A stretch of DNA of 64,000 bases from Bacteroidales bacterium (GCA_017480245.1 JAFVBA010000012.1:96562-160561), one strand, 5' to 3'; counted from the stretch's first letter, positions 46,701-55,010 are shown. Numbers and translations: made by a program. Notes: generated by a model not told the origin, from the letters alone.

Positions 46701-47945
46701 TTCCAATAAGAAATATTCATTAGGCAATCCGTCATAACTCAAACGGATAGCTTTAGCAGATTTGCCTAATTCCTCCAAAGTATAGTCCTCTCCGACTATG
46801 CCGTCTTCAAGTGTTACATAATTACGCACTGTTCTTTCCATAGCATGCCAAAGCGGAGGAAAAGCACTGTTACCATTGTAATTGCCGCCTGCCATCAAGT
46901 CCCACTCTCCTGGATTGAACGCATTGCCGTGTGTTTCGTAGTCCGTGTCATAATAATCCGGCTGTCCGAGAACATGAGAGAACTCATGACAAATAGTACC
47001 TATCTTCATAGGAGAGTTAGAACCCTCATAACTTTCCAGCTCGGAAGAACAACCATAATCATATATATATACATCGTCCAACATTAACGGAGTAAGCAAC
47101 CTACTTCTGTGCGGCCAAATCAAATCTGCATTATTACCCGACACTGCCTGCGAATAACCGGCATAAAGAACATATACACAAGATACATATTTATTTACAT
47201 CTCCGTTAATATACTCACTGTAATCAATATCTGGGTCTGCTTTCTTTACAGCTTCCCTTATAAGTTCCCTTACGTGTAAATCATTGGCATAATCTGCAGC
47301 CTTGCCGTAGTAATGTTGATTACTGTCAGAAACATACGGTCCAAGGACGGTTGCAGATAAGTTTAACTTACCCGAAGATGAAGCAACAAAAAAGTCATGA
47401 ACAGAGCCAGGGTGTCCGTTTTTGGAATAACCGACTTGATTAAACAAATTATCTACATCTTCTTTCGGAGTAGTAAAAGCATAATCCTTAAAGGACATCA
47501 AAATTACGACCATTTTATAGTCTTCCACCTCATCACTGCCTGCTTTGAGCTTTGCAACTTTTTTAGAATAGTCTATACCAGCATTAATGTACTGGTTCAT
47601 AAGACTTACTTGCTCTTTGGAATAAAACAGTTTCTTTTTGACAGAAGATAGAAACGCTATTTCCTCTTGAGTTCTGTCTTGAGGATTATGAGCTATGACA
47701 TTGGAAGATTTCATTCCGCCTTTACCGTCTTCGATTGCATAAACAAAATCATGATTATCGGCAATCATAAGAGTATAATCGTCAATCGTTCTGTACCAAG
47801 TTACTCTTTCGTCTCCAAACGGAGTTACCGTTAGTGTTGTTCCATCAGATTGTTTAACATCCGCAGGAACGGATTTAATAACTGTTGCCATTGCGGCATT
47901 CAATCCGAATAAGCAAATCAGAATTACAGTCAATATTTTTTTCAT
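43788..47945 (-). CDS. M6-family metalloprotease with T9SS type A sorting domain
   Basis: The ATG at 47945 (MKKILTVILICLFGLN) gives a proper signal peptide; the longer frame to 48041 would start in the promoter. The ~1385-residue protein has an immune-inhibitor-A/M6-type catalytic domain with zinc motif HEFSH near residue 318, in TICHEFSHVLGQPDYYDT. Jelly-roll and fibronectin-type III-like domains follow (about 530-1100, with repeated TYYVRAFA strands), then a PKD/Ig-like stretch. The last ~80 residues are a T9SS sorting domain (LAISPNPSSGTVFITA to IKLIISK). It is likely a secreted proteinase; the substrate is unknown. Confidence 0.9.
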   Translation of the reverse strand: MKKILTVILICLFGLNAAMATVIKSVPADVKQSDGTTLTVTPFGDERVTWYRTIDDYTLMIADNHDFVYAIEDGKGGMKSSNVIAHNPQDRTQEEIAFLSSVKKKLFYSKEQVSLMNQYINAGIDYSKKVAKLKAGSDEVEDYKMVVILMSFKDYAFTTPKEDVDNLFNQVGYSKNGHPGSVHDFFVASSSGKLNLSATVLGPYVSDSNQHYYGKAADYANDLHVRELIREAVKKADPDIDYSEYINGDVNKYVSCVYVLYAGYSQAVSGNNADLIWPHRSRLLTPLMLDDVYIYDYGCSSELESYEGSNSPMKIGTICHEFSHVLGQPDYYDTDYETHGNAFNPGEWDLMAGGNYNGNSAFPPLWHAMERTVRNYVTLEDGIVGEDYTLEELGKSAKAIRLSYDGLPNEYFLLENRQQTGFDTYLPGHGLIIYKIDRNVSGWNNNCVNCDTSRLGFELITANTDKHVYSFWNGGYSYGQNQPFPGSLEVRSFSDLTTPSTKSYDGIYLNKPLYRISENENTSNITFHIGDTSNFVDIYDANFDFAFDTVVSTASLKANSLTITEKGFLYSDNSVPSEANSTKQIDNSSSNTQINVNLIGLNNNQTYYLRPYAKTASGISYGEIIQIKTPCASINSFPYYEDFTNGIEECWREENTVYVCTNWTVNDSNNAYIHSDYIWTGSEYKPQPQIKLITPPMDITVLDEPIVIFDHYQKTESYHTDNLKVYYKTSLRGSWVLLKEYTSQISNWQTDTIELPVKSQTLYIGFEAALKAGDGVYLDDVIVTDKNIASWPVVDFTSIENITDNGATFKANIQSSGFTNLVNKGFVLSTQSSPTVNDIVITSSDMSIGNYTVATNELESSTQYYVRAFAQNQGMISYSTEETFVTKCAKITDFPYTPDLTSVDTVCFDMQDKLILPILDLSNKDSMAVIYKATRMTDDASVHNVEVYYRDGVEGEWELLNTATEPDGQTITVDIPTLNHQSENAYIAFWGAGLSNEAYVLDNLEVKAVSQIAFVSTDSIYLTDYNKMYAQGTITYEGMTPVTQRGFVYSKHNNPTIADSKINSGNGSGTFNVAITNLEPLTTYYVRAFATNSYGTAYGQTMKITTPYIPIFNNTISSDQHLCTGSVPSSLNGSSPTGGNGTYEYLWISSNDGITWQPCDEGSVNDDYWYAPMQLFKTTYYRRVVTSYVSVDTSDIITITIDPASKGGNVFAMQDNVPQYQDAKFQLRAYVGDILYWQRLRPGYDWQEIDNSSGQEYLTDKPEDMGVYYYRATVKSGVCNAAVSGLGEVEVTYGVGFDGVNEDNNLAISPNPSSGTVFITANTDLNAKDVNIIVTDSKGAKVYSDNITLNLGDNVLGLENLPNGSYLVTIKGENIYKNIKLIISK

Positions 47946-48011
47946 TTTATTATATGTTTTTATTATTCCGAACAATACACTGATAAATATAAAATTATAC
48001 TTAGCAGGTTG

Positions 48012-48042
48012 CAAAGTTATGAATATTAATTCAAATAACAAT
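48012..48042 (-). promoter_or_regulatory. Promoter for the M6 protease gene
   Basis: On the minus strand TAACTTTG (48012-48019) is preceded 19 bases upstream by ATTG. It lies ~65 bp before the ATG at 47945 and supports that start. Confidence 0.55.
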
Positions 48043-48119
48043 AAAATTTCTTGCAGTTTTTTCTTTTAGACAACAAAAAAGGTAGAATGTTTATTTTGAC
48101 AGAATTTGAATTTTTAAGA

Positions 48120-48335
48120 TTTTAACGATGCCTTTCTTTGACTTTTTTACGCCCCTTGGAGACTTTGCGCCGCCCTTTGCGGAAATAATTAAAAAAAAAC
48201 TCTTTTTTTGATACTAAAAAACAGTTTTTTTGACATAAAAAAAGAGTTTTTTTCAAAATAAATTGCGAAAGGGCGGCGGAAAATCTCCAAAGGGCAGCAA
48301 AATTAAAGGAAAGGGCAAAAAGGAATCATAGAAAA
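48120..48335. repeat. 21-bp-pitch inverted repeat array (locus ii)
   Basis: The left side has GCCTTT or GCCC words at 48130, 48151 and 48172 (21-bp steps). The right side has AAAGGGC with GGGC at 48271, 48292 and 48313 (21-bp steps), inverted relative to the left. The centre has three TTTTTTT tracts ~22 bp apart (48203, 48225, 48247), and AAAAAAACTCTTTTTTT faces AAAAAAAGAGTTTTTTT. The layout matches loci i and iii with unrelated words. No open frame of interest lies here. Confidence 0.87.
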
Positions 48336-48481
48336 ACATAATTGTTTCACCAAATTTTCATTCTATTATATCAAATTTGAATTCTATTATATAATATATG
48401 TATAGGGAATTTTGATTTTAATAACAGAAATTGAATGTTTAGTGGTTTTAATTGTGTAGTCTTTGCCGTAAATCAATAAAA
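48336..48481. other. AT-rich spacer with a 21-bp direct repeat
   Basis: TTCTATTATAT occurs at 48361 and 48382, again 21 bp apart. Otherwise the stretch between the array and the tRNA-Leu terminator shows nothing recognisable. Confidence 0.5.
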
Positions 48482-48514
48482 TAAGAGCAACCGATGTCAT
48501 ATCGGTTGCTCTTG
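48482..48514 (-). terminator. Terminator of tRNA-Leu
   Basis: AAGAGCAACCGAT and ATCGGTTGCTCTT form a perfect 13-bp stem with a 5-base loop, followed on the minus strand by ATTTTATTG. Confidence 0.9.
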
Positions 48515-48517
48515 TCG

Positions 48518-48601
48518 TACTTCTGAAGGGACTTGAACCCTTAAGCCCTTGCGGACACCAGATTTTGAGTCTAGCGCGTCTACCAATTCCGCCACAGAAG
48601 C
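48518..48601 (-). tRNA. tRNA-Leu (anticodon CAA)
   Basis: The minus-strand cloverleaf starts GCTTCTGTGGCGGAATTGG, with acceptor stem GCTTCTG pairing with CAGAAGT and anticodon loop CTCAAAA. A long variable arm (GGTGTCCGCAAGGGC) and the T-arm GGGTTCAAGTCCC follow. The long variable arm confirms a class II tRNA. CCA is not encoded. Confidence 0.95.
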
Positions 48602-48624
48602 TCGTTTTATCTCATTTGCGAGTG

Positions 48625-48654
48625 CAAAATTACAACTTTTTTTTAATATGCAAG
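48625..48654 (-). promoter_or_regulatory. Promoter for tRNA-Leu
   Basis: TAATTTTG on the minus strand (48625-48632), with CTTG near the -33 position. It is divergent from the prs promoter. Confidence 0.6.
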
Positions 48655-48671
48655 CATTTTTGCCGAAAAAT

Positions 48672-48702
48672 TTTTCTGTTAAGTGAAAAATTTGTAATTT
48701 TG
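48672..48702 (+). promoter_or_regulatory. Promoter for prs
   Basis: TTTC, a 19-base spacer and TAATTTTG (48695-48702), about 45 bp before the ATG at 48748. This excludes the longer upstream frame, which would run through the tRNA gene and promoter. Confidence 0.65.
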
Positions 48703-48747
48703 CACTCTGATTTTTTAAGGCAAAACAACAAAAAAACTTATTGGAAA

Positions 48748-49731
48748 ATGTCAGAAATACACGAAGATAACTCGGTAATATTTTCTTGTCGTGCAAGCAG
48801 ATATTTAGCAGAGAAAATTGCGGCAAGTTATGGAAAACCATTAGGAGAATCTATCTGTTTGCAGTACGCAGACGGAGAATTTCAGCCGTCTTTGGAACAA
48901 ACTGTAAGAGGTTGCAACGTTTTTATAGTGCAATCAACCTTTGCTCCTTCAGACAATGTGATGGAATTGTTGATGATGGTGGATGCGGCAAAACGTGCTT
49001 CGGCAAGAAGAATTATAGCCGTTATTCCTTATTTCGGATTTGCCCGTCAGGACAGAAAAGATAAGCCGAGAGTTCCGATTGCAGCGAAATTGATGGCGGA
49101 TATTTTGCAGGCTGCGGGAGTGAATCGTATAATTGCGATAGATTTACACGCAGACCAAATACAAGGATTCTTTGATATTCCTGTGGATCATTTGATGGCA
49201 TCAAGCATATTTATTCCTTATCTAAGGGGATTATATAACAATGTAGAGAATTTACTTATCGCTTCACCGGATGCAGGCGGAACAAAACGCGCTTCGCAAT
49301 ATGCCAAAATCTTAGGTACAGGCTTTGTGATGTGTCATAAACAGCGCTCACGTCCTAATGAAATTGCTTCAATGCAGTTGATAGGTGATGTAACGGGAAA
49401 AGATGTTATTTTGGTAGATGATATTATAGATACAGGCGGAACTCTTTGCAATGCAGCAAAACTTATCAAAGAAAGCGGAGCAAGAAGTGTAAAGGCTATG
49501 ATTACCCATCCTGTTTTATCTGGAGAGGCAATAGAGAAAATAGAAAACTCATCTATTGAAGAATTAATAGTAACGGATACTATACCTTTGCGCCGTGAAA
49601 GCAAGAAAATAAAAGTTGTTTCGGTAGCACATATATTTGCCGAAGCAATACGCAGAGTACAAAATTCAGAAAGTATTGCCAATCTTTACGAACAGGCCGT
49701 TGCGCAAGTCGGAGTGCAAACAAAGTTCTAA
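48748..49731 (+). CDS. prs: Ribose-phosphate pyrophosphokinase
   Basis: Prs makes PRPP from ribose-5-phosphate and ATP for nucleotide, His, Trp and NAD synthesis. From ATG 48748 the protein has 327 residues (normal ~310-320). IPYFGFARQDRKDKPRVP near residue 95, IAIDLHADQIQGFF near 130 and the PRPP loop DVILVDDIIDTGGTLCNAA near 220 are intact. The longer frame from 48565 overlaps the tRNA-Leu gene and is not used. Confidence 0.96.
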   Translation: MSEIHEDNSVIFSCRASRYLAEKIAASYGKPLGESICLQYADGEFQPSLEQTVRGCNVFIVQSTFAPSDNVMELLMMVDAAKRASARRIIAVIPYFGFARQDRKDKPRVPIAAKLMADILQAAGVNRIIAIDLHADQIQGFFDIPVDHLMASSIFIPYLRGLYNNVENLLIASPDAGGTKRASQYAKILGTGFVMCHKQRSRPNEIASMQLIGDVTGKDVILVDDIIDTGGTLCNAAKLIKESGARSVKAMITHPVLSGEAIEKIENSSIEELIVTDTIPLRRESKKIKVVSVAHIFAEAIRRVQNSESIANLYEQAVAQVGVQTKF

Positions 49732-49734
49732 AAA

Positions 49735-49766
49735 TTTGGTCATTACGCAAAAAAGCAGTAATTTTG
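49735..49766 (+). promoter_or_regulatory. Promoter for rplY
   Basis: TTTG (49735-49738), a 20-base spacer and TAATTTTG (49759-49766), about 48 bp before the ATG and just after the prs stop codon. Confidence 0.75.
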
Positions 49767-49813
49767 CAAAACTTTTTTAACAATACATTAATATAAATAA
49801 AGAATAAAAGACA

Positions 49814-50404
49814 ATGAAAACAGTATCAATGAGCGGTTCTTCAAGAAAGAACGTAGGGAAAAAAGATGCTAAAGCCTTAAGAAGAGACAACATGGTTCCA
49901 TGTGTTCTTTACGGCGGAAAAGAAGAGCAAGTTATTTTTGCAGTTCCTTCAAAGGATTTCAAAGGATTGTTATTTACTCCTGACACACATTATGTTGAAT
50001 TAACCATTGACGGCAATAAGACAATGGCTATTCTTCAGGATATACAATATCATCCTGTTACCGACGAAGTGTTACATGCAGATTTCTTGAGAATATTTGA
50101 CGACAAACCGATTACTATTGCTGTTCCTGTTAAAACCACAGGTACTGCTCCCGGAGTTCTTCAGGGTGGTAAATTACAGATAAAACTTAGAAAAGTACGT
50201 CTTTGCGGTTTGCCTAATGCAATTCCTCAGGAAGTGGTTTTGGATATCAGCAAATTGGGTATAGCACAGGGAATAAAAGTTAATGAAATCAATATTCCTG
50301 ATGTTGAAGTTATGGAAGTTAAATCTTCAGTTGTTGTAACCGTACGAGCTACAAGAAATGCAGTTGCCGCTGCTGCTACTGAAGAAACTGCTGCTGCAGA
50401 ATAA
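49814..50404 (+). CDS. rplY: 50S ribosomal protein L25/Ctc
   Basis: L25 binds 5S rRNA in the large subunit. The 196-residue protein is the long CTC-type form: an N-terminal L25 domain (residues 1-95, SSRKNVGKKDAKALRRDNMVPCVLYGG) plus a C-terminal TL5 beta domain (about 98-185). It ends in an Ala/Glu-rich tail (AAAATEETAAAE). It has its own promoter and terminator and precedes pth, a common pairing. Confidence 0.95.
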   Translation: MKTVSMSGSSRKNVGKKDAKALRRDNMVPCVLYGGKEEQVIFAVPSKDFKGLLFTPDTHYVELTIDGNKTMAILQDIQYHPVTDEVLHADFLRIFDDKPITIAVPVKTTGTAPGVLQGGKLQIKLRKVRLCGLPNAIPQEVVLDISKLGIAQGIKVNEINIPDVEVMEVKSSVVVTVRATRNAVAAAATEETAAAE

Positions 50405-50461
50405 TTAAGTGAAGATAAAGAAATAACTTAAACGTATATTTCAATATTCTTTTACATCAAG

Positions 50462-50494
50462 ATAACAGGCTGCCACAACAATACAGCCTGTTAT
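50462..50494 (+). terminator. Terminator of rplY
   Basis: ATAACAGGCTG and CAGCCTGTTAT form an 11-bp stem followed by TTATTT. Confidence 0.85.
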
Positions 50495-50563
50495 TTATTT
50501 AGAAAGATTATGTTAAAAAAGATTTTTCAAATATTATTTAACAAGCAAACAAAAGAAAAATAT

Positions 50564-51148
50564 ATGAACAAATATCTTATAGTCGGTTTGGGAAATCCCG
50601 ACAAAGAATATGACAATACACGCCACAATATCGGTTATGCGGTAGTTGATTCATTAATTGCCCAGATTAATGAAAAAAGCAATCAAAACTATTCATTCAC
50701 TTCGGATAGATACGCCTTTGTATGCCAAGCCAAGATGATGGGAAGACCGCTTATTGTTATCAAACCTACAACCTATATGAATTTAAGCGGTAAGGCTGTA
50801 AGATATTGGTTAGAAAAAGAAAACATTCCTATTGAGAATTTGTTCATCGTGGTAGATGATTTGGCATTACCGTTAGGTACTCTGCGCTTAAGATATAAAG
50901 GTACAGACGGAGGACATAACGGGTTGAAGAATATAATAGAGATTTTAGGCACTTCGGCATTTAACCGTATGAGATTTGGAATCGGCAATGATTTTCATAA
51001 AGGCGAGCAGATTGATTTTGTTTTGGGTAATTTTTCTGCTGAAGAGGAAGAGATAATTGCGCCCCAGATTAAAAAGATTTATGATATTATCAAATCTTTT
51101 GTTATGTCCGGAATGGATAAAACAATGAATTTGTACAACAAAAAGTAA
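50564..51148 (+). CDS. pth: Peptidyl-tRNA hydrolase
   Basis: Pth recycles peptidyl-tRNAs released from stalled ribosomes. The start at 50564 (MNKYLIVGLGNPDKEY) is preferred to the upstream ATG at 50510, which adds an unusual basic extension next to the rplY terminator. The protein is 194 residues. The catalytic His is in NTRHNIGYAVVD near residue 21, with KPTTYMNLSGKAV near 67, VVDDLALPLGTLRLRYKG near 96 and GGHNGLKNI near 115. A terminator follows at 51180-51205. Confidence 0.95.
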   Translation: MNKYLIVGLGNPDKEYDNTRHNIGYAVVDSLIAQINEKSNQNYSFTSDRYAFVCQAKMMGRPLIVIKPTTYMNLSGKAVRYWLEKENIPIENLFIVVDDLALPLGTLRLRYKGTDGGHNGLKNIIEILGTSAFNRMRFGIGNDFHKGEQIDFVLGNFSAEEEEIIAPQIKKIYDIIKSFVMSGMDKTMNLYNKK

Positions 51149-51179
51149 TAATTCTTCTTTTATTTCAGAATTTCTTTGT

Positions 51180-51205
51180 ACCGTTGCAGGTGAAATTGCA
51201 ACGGT
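51180..51205 (+). terminator. Hairpin downstream of pth
   Basis: ACCGTTGCA and TGCAACGGT form a 9-bp perfect stem with an 8-base loop. There is no strong T-run, so termination may be weak. Confidence 0.6.
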
Positions 51206-51230
51206 GCAATAGAACTTTAGCATTAACTAT

Positions 51231-51446
51231 TATTTCGCATCGATCAAATAAAGACTAGGAACCTTCATTTGAATTTTTCGAGAAATAATTAGTAAGACGG
51301 ATAAAGTTTCTTGGGAGAAAATCCCTATGTTCAACTGTGCTACACCTTCTCGGTGTGGGCTTCAAATAGAATATAGAAAAACATAGGGGCGGGTATTCTT
51401 CCTAGTCTTTACCCGTGATGCGAATAGAGAAGTTTCACACCTTTTT
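51231..51446 (+). ncRNA. Candidate structured RNA upstream of the BspA-type cargo gene
   Basis: Nested long-range pairings: TATTTCGCATC (51231-51241) with GATGCGAATA (51417-51426), the 12-bp AAAGACTAGGAA (51250-51261) with TTCCTAGTCTTT (51399-51410), and CCCTATGTT (51323-51331) with AACATAGGG (51380-51388). There is also an ACACC/GGTGT hairpin at 51342-51356. GGTGTGGGCTTC (51352-51363) can alternatively pair with GAAGTTTCACACC (51429-51441), which runs into TTTTT. CGGGTA can pair with TACCCG (51390-51415). This is either a stand-alone RNA of ~200 nt, 6S-like in size, or a switching leader for the gene at 51576. No class was recognised, and the strand is inferred from the T-run. Confidence 0.5.
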
Positions 51447-51575
51447 CTGTTCCGTATTTTCTCAATCGAAATCTTAGTTTCTGCAAAAAGTAAAACAAAA
51501 TTAATCATTAACAACAAAAAAACAGGAACTAAGGTATCCTTTTGCGTTGAGATACGCAATAAACATTAAAAGACA

Positions 51576-54440
51576 ATGAGAAAATTAAAAAACATTATCG
51601 CTTTATTTATAGCGATGCTCGTAAGTATTAATCTACTCGCCTACGATTTTGCAGTAGATGGAATCTATTACAATGTTACATCTGACACTACAGTAGAAGT
51701 AACATATTATAAGGATCATCCATATAATAATGAATATACCGGTTCTATTTCTATTCCGTCGTATGTATTATATAATGAAGTTTTTTATCAGGTAACATCT
51801 ATTGGCTATAATGCATTCCATGATTGTGCAGAATTAACAACTATAAACATACCGAATAGTGTTACATCAATTGGAAGTTATGCATTTTGGCGATGTTCCG
51901 GCTTATCAGAAGTAACTATTCCAAGCTCTGTTACTTCAATTGGGGATGCTGCCTTTGGTTTTTGTATCAACTTATCTAAGGTGTATTATAATGCCATGAA
52001 TGTAGAAGAGAATTTTTGGAATAGTCAAGGTATGTTTGATAATGATTCTAATCTTACAAACGTATATATAGCAGAAAATGTAAAGACTATTCCTCAAGGT
52101 TTTTTATGGAATTGTCCTAATGTTGATAACATTGTAATACCTGAAGGAGTAGAGGTAATTCCTCCTTTAGCATTTGTAGATTGCAAAAATTTAACTAATC
52201 TAACTTTGCCCTCAACACTTACAACAATAAAAGAAGGAGCATTTTCTGGTTGTAAGAGCCTACATTTAAATATACCTGCTAATGTTGATAGTATTGACTA
52301 TTTTGGAGACCCTATGATGTGGCATACTTTTGATAGTGTGATAACTATTACGGTAGATACAAACAATCAAACCTACACCTCTATTGATGGTTCTTTGTAT
52401 AGTAAAGATTCTACTTTTTTGATTGTTTGTAGAGCAGATGTGGATACTTTTGAAACACCTTTTCCTGTTGTTACTATTTCGGATTTGGCATTTAACAATG
52501 CAAGAAGATTAAAGAAATTGACTATATCTGAAAATGTAAAAGTTTTATATGCCAATGCATTAATAACTTGTGATAGCATTCAAGCAATAGATTATAAGGC
52601 AAAGGATATGCATATAGAAGAATTATATGGTTGTAATGTTTATTATTCCGATTATTCAGTGTCTAATAGCGTTGTAGTACAGATGCTTTCTTATGCTCCA
52701 TGGAATGTTGATTCTACAGGAGAATATCAACCTGAAATAGAATTAAATATTTATAATAGCGTAAAGAACATTCCTTTCGGATTTATGCCAGGAACGAAAA
52801 AATTTAGTTTTTTATCTTTACCCAATTCAATAGATACTACCAAACAATATGCTTTTATGGATTGGTTTGGATTAGAAAAAATAGTTTCAGAAAATCCTGT
52901 ACCACCTATTATGGATACAACTGTATTTAGAGGGATTGATAAAAATATTGCTGTTTACGTTCCATGTGGAAGCATAGATGCTTATAAGAGTGCGGAGGGT
53001 TGGAAAGAGTTTCAGAATATTCAAGCGGAGGGTGAATGCAATGAAGATACGACAATAACTACTCCAACAGACCCTATTATTACTGATACCACTATTAATA
53101 TGTCTGTTAATATTTGTGCAGGAGAGTCTTATGAATTTTACGATACCATTCTGACACAGTCGGGGTCATATACCTACACAATAAACAATTCTATATACGG
53201 CGACACTATTATTAATTTAGATTTAACCGTTTCTCCTACTTACAATAAAGATACGTTGGTTGTAGCAAAATACACTAATGGAGCATACCCTTTATATACG
53301 GAGGGCCTTACAGAGACTTACAATCAAGATGGATTATTAATTGGATTTACTAAAGAAGATACATTACAATCTATTTATGGTTGTGATAGTATTATTGTAT
53401 TAATGCTGGAGATTGAATATTCTACGCAAAACGACACCTTATCCATTTCTATTTGCGAGGGAGAAACATATTCTTTCAATGGACAAGAACTGACAGAGAG
53501 TGGTATTTATACCGATACATTGACATCTGTTGCAGGTACGGATAGTATTGTAACTCTTATATTAAAAGTTTATCAAAATATAACCAAATATGTTACTGCT
53601 GTAATCTGTGAAAATTCTTCTTACTCTTTCAACGGTGATAATTATTCGCAGGCAGGAGTTTATACCGCTAACCTAAAAACAGAAAAAGGGTGCGACAGTA
53701 CGGTTATTTTGACATTAAACACTCTTCCGACATACGATACCACCATCAAAGCAACTATCTGTAGTAACGAAACCTATACTTTAGCCAATCAAGAATTTAA
53801 TAAAGCAGGTATATATCAAATTAAACTTCCTACTGTTAATTGTTGCGATTCCAACATTACGCTCATCTTAACTGTATTACCTGAAATAACCAATGACATT
53901 GAGGTTTCAATCTGCTCTGGACACAGTTACTCTTTCGCAGGAGAGGAATTAACGGAAAGCGGAATCTATTACGATACTATTCAAAACGAAGACGGTTGCG
54001 ACAGTGTGGCAATTCTTCATCTGACTGTTAATACTGCTTATGATACAACCATAGTTGTTGAAATAGCTCCTGATGAAGTTTATATATTCAACGGAGATAC
54101 TTTATCTACTTCTGGAACATACACCGCACATTATTATACTGAGACAAATTGCGACTCAATCGTTACCGTACAGTTATATGTCAAAAGCAGTTTATCTGAA
54201 ATAGAAACAGCAAACTCTGTAATCATCTACCCTAACCCTGCAAAAGACAAAGTAACCATCGAAGGCGAAGGTGATATAATCGTAACCAATAATTTTGGAC
54301 AGATTGTTTATAAAACTAATAGCCCATATAAAACTAATGGAACTAATAAGCCTTTGACAATGATTGATGTCAGCAACTGGGAAAGTGGTATTTATTACGT
54401 AAAAGTCGGTGATAAAACGAAGAAATTAGTTATTGAATAA
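51576..54440 (+). CDS. BspA-type leucine-rich T9SS cargo protein with Cys modules
   Basis: The 954-residue protein has a signal peptide (1-22, ending NLLAY). BspA-type leucine-rich repeats follow at about 45-330 and 380-485, for example TSIGYNAFHDCAELTTINIP and VTSIGSYAFWRCSGLSEV. About seven Cys modules follow (500-870, with ICEGETYSFNGQ and GCDSVAILHLTV), the same unit as in the giant adhesin and the 60707 protein. The C-terminal sorting domain is type A (VIIYPNPAKDKVTIEGEG to TKKLVIE). It is the intact counterpart of the pseudogene at 12180. It is likely a surface or secreted adhesin. Confidence 0.9.
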   Translation: MRKLKNIIALFIAMLVSINLLAYDFAVDGIYYNVTSDTTVEVTYYKDHPYNNEYTGSISIPSYVLYNEVFYQVTSIGYNAFHDCAELTTINIPNSVTSIGSYAFWRCSGLSEVTIPSSVTSIGDAAFGFCINLSKVYYNAMNVEENFWNSQGMFDNDSNLTNVYIAENVKTIPQGFLWNCPNVDNIVIPEGVEVIPPLAFVDCKNLTNLTLPSTLTTIKEGAFSGCKSLHLNIPANVDSIDYFGDPMMWHTFDSVITITVDTNNQTYTSIDGSLYSKDSTFLIVCRADVDTFETPFPVVTISDLAFNNARRLKKLTISENVKVLYANALITCDSIQAIDYKAKDMHIEELYGCNVYYSDYSVSNSVVVQMLSYAPWNVDSTGEYQPEIELNIYNSVKNIPFGFMPGTKKFSFLSLPNSIDTTKQYAFMDWFGLEKIVSENPVPPIMDTTVFRGIDKNIAVYVPCGSIDAYKSAEGWKEFQNIQAEGECNEDTTITTPTDPIITDTTINMSVNICAGESYEFYDTILTQSGSYTYTINNSIYGDTIINLDLTVSPTYNKDTLVVAKYTNGAYPLYTEGLTETYNQDGLLIGFTKEDTLQSIYGCDSIIVLMLEIEYSTQNDTLSISICEGETYSFNGQELTESGIYTDTLTSVAGTDSIVTLILKVYQNITKYVTAVICENSSYSFNGDNYSQAGVYTANLKTEKGCDSTVILTLNTLPTYDTTIKATICSNETYTLANQEFNKAGIYQIKLPTVNCCDSNITLILTVLPEITNDIEVSICSGHSYSFAGEELTESGIYYDTIQNEDGCDSVAILHLTVNTAYDTTIVVEIAPDEVYIFNGDTLSTSGTYTAHYYTETNCDSIVTVQLYVKSSLSEIETANSVIIYPNPAKDKVTIEGEGDIIVTNNFGQIVYKTNSPYKTNGTNKPLTMIDVSNWESGIYYVKVGDKTKKLVIE

Positions 54441-54460
54441 CAAGGTTTTACAAATACCTA

Positions 54461-54524
54461 AAATAATCACGCAAAAGAATTTACTAAAGTGTGAGATTAG
54501 CAGATTCTTTTGCGTGATTATTTT
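54461..54524. terminator. Bidirectional terminator between the BspA-type gene and tmRNA
   Basis: AAAATAATCACGCAAAAGAAT and its near-perfect complement form a ~20-bp stem, with T-runs on both sides. It serves the plus-strand gene ending at 54440 and the minus-strand tmRNA ending at 54585. Confidence 0.88.
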
Positions 54525-54584
54525 TGTAAAAACTCTTCTAATATTTTTAAACCGTTATGCAGAGTTTTTTTGTTTTACTTTTTG

Positions 54585-54981
54585 TGGAGCTGCAGGGATT
54601 CGAACCCTGGTCCAAACAAGAGAAACCGAAGTTTTCTACACGCTTATTCTATTGTTATCTTGTCGGAAAAAGGCAGTCAATAGACAGGCTTTCCTTTAAC
54701 TTATCTTCTTAAATTTCATTAGCGATGCGAAGAAAATCTCTAACTAAACCTTCTTAATGATGCACCCCTTAGCGAGAAAACGGAAGGTTATAAGTCCTCT
54801 CAGGAGCGTCTTGCTCAACACCTTGTGCCGATAAAGAGTAGCCTACTGTACTTCGACTACGCAGCAAGAGCGTAAGTATTTTCGCCAATTAATTTTTCGT
54901 AACCGTATTTAAAGTTATCTGTTACCTGTAACTGCGTGCTTGCTTGAGCCTCTATCTTGCTGTCAAAACCAACCCAACCCC
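54585..54981 (-). ncRNA. ssrA: tmRNA
   Basis: tmRNA rescues stalled ribosomes. On the minus strand the 5' end GGGGTTG pairs with CAGCTCC near the 3' end (7-bp acceptor stem), and the T-arm reads GGGTTCGAATCCC. The tag reading frame at 54857-54886 encodes GENTYALAA followed by TAG. The total is ~397 nt; CCA is not encoded. A consensus promoter (55011-55041) precedes it. Short frames called here on either strand are artefacts. Confidence 0.96.
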
Positions 54982-55010
54982 AAGATTTTTACTCTTACAA
55001 TTTCAGTTTG

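Noticed and set aside
48497-48841. 114-codon minus frame across tRNA-Leu and the start of prs
   Set aside because: It crosses a tRNA, its terminator and two divergent promoters.
51231-51446. tmRNA, RNase P RNA, T-box or cobalamin riboswitch
   Set aside because: None of their conserved sequence blocks was found; tmRNA is at 54585-54981 instead.
54433-54699. Open frame covering the end of the BspA-type gene and the tmRNA 3' end
   Set aside because: It spans a terminator and the tRNA-like domain of ssrA, so it is not a gene.
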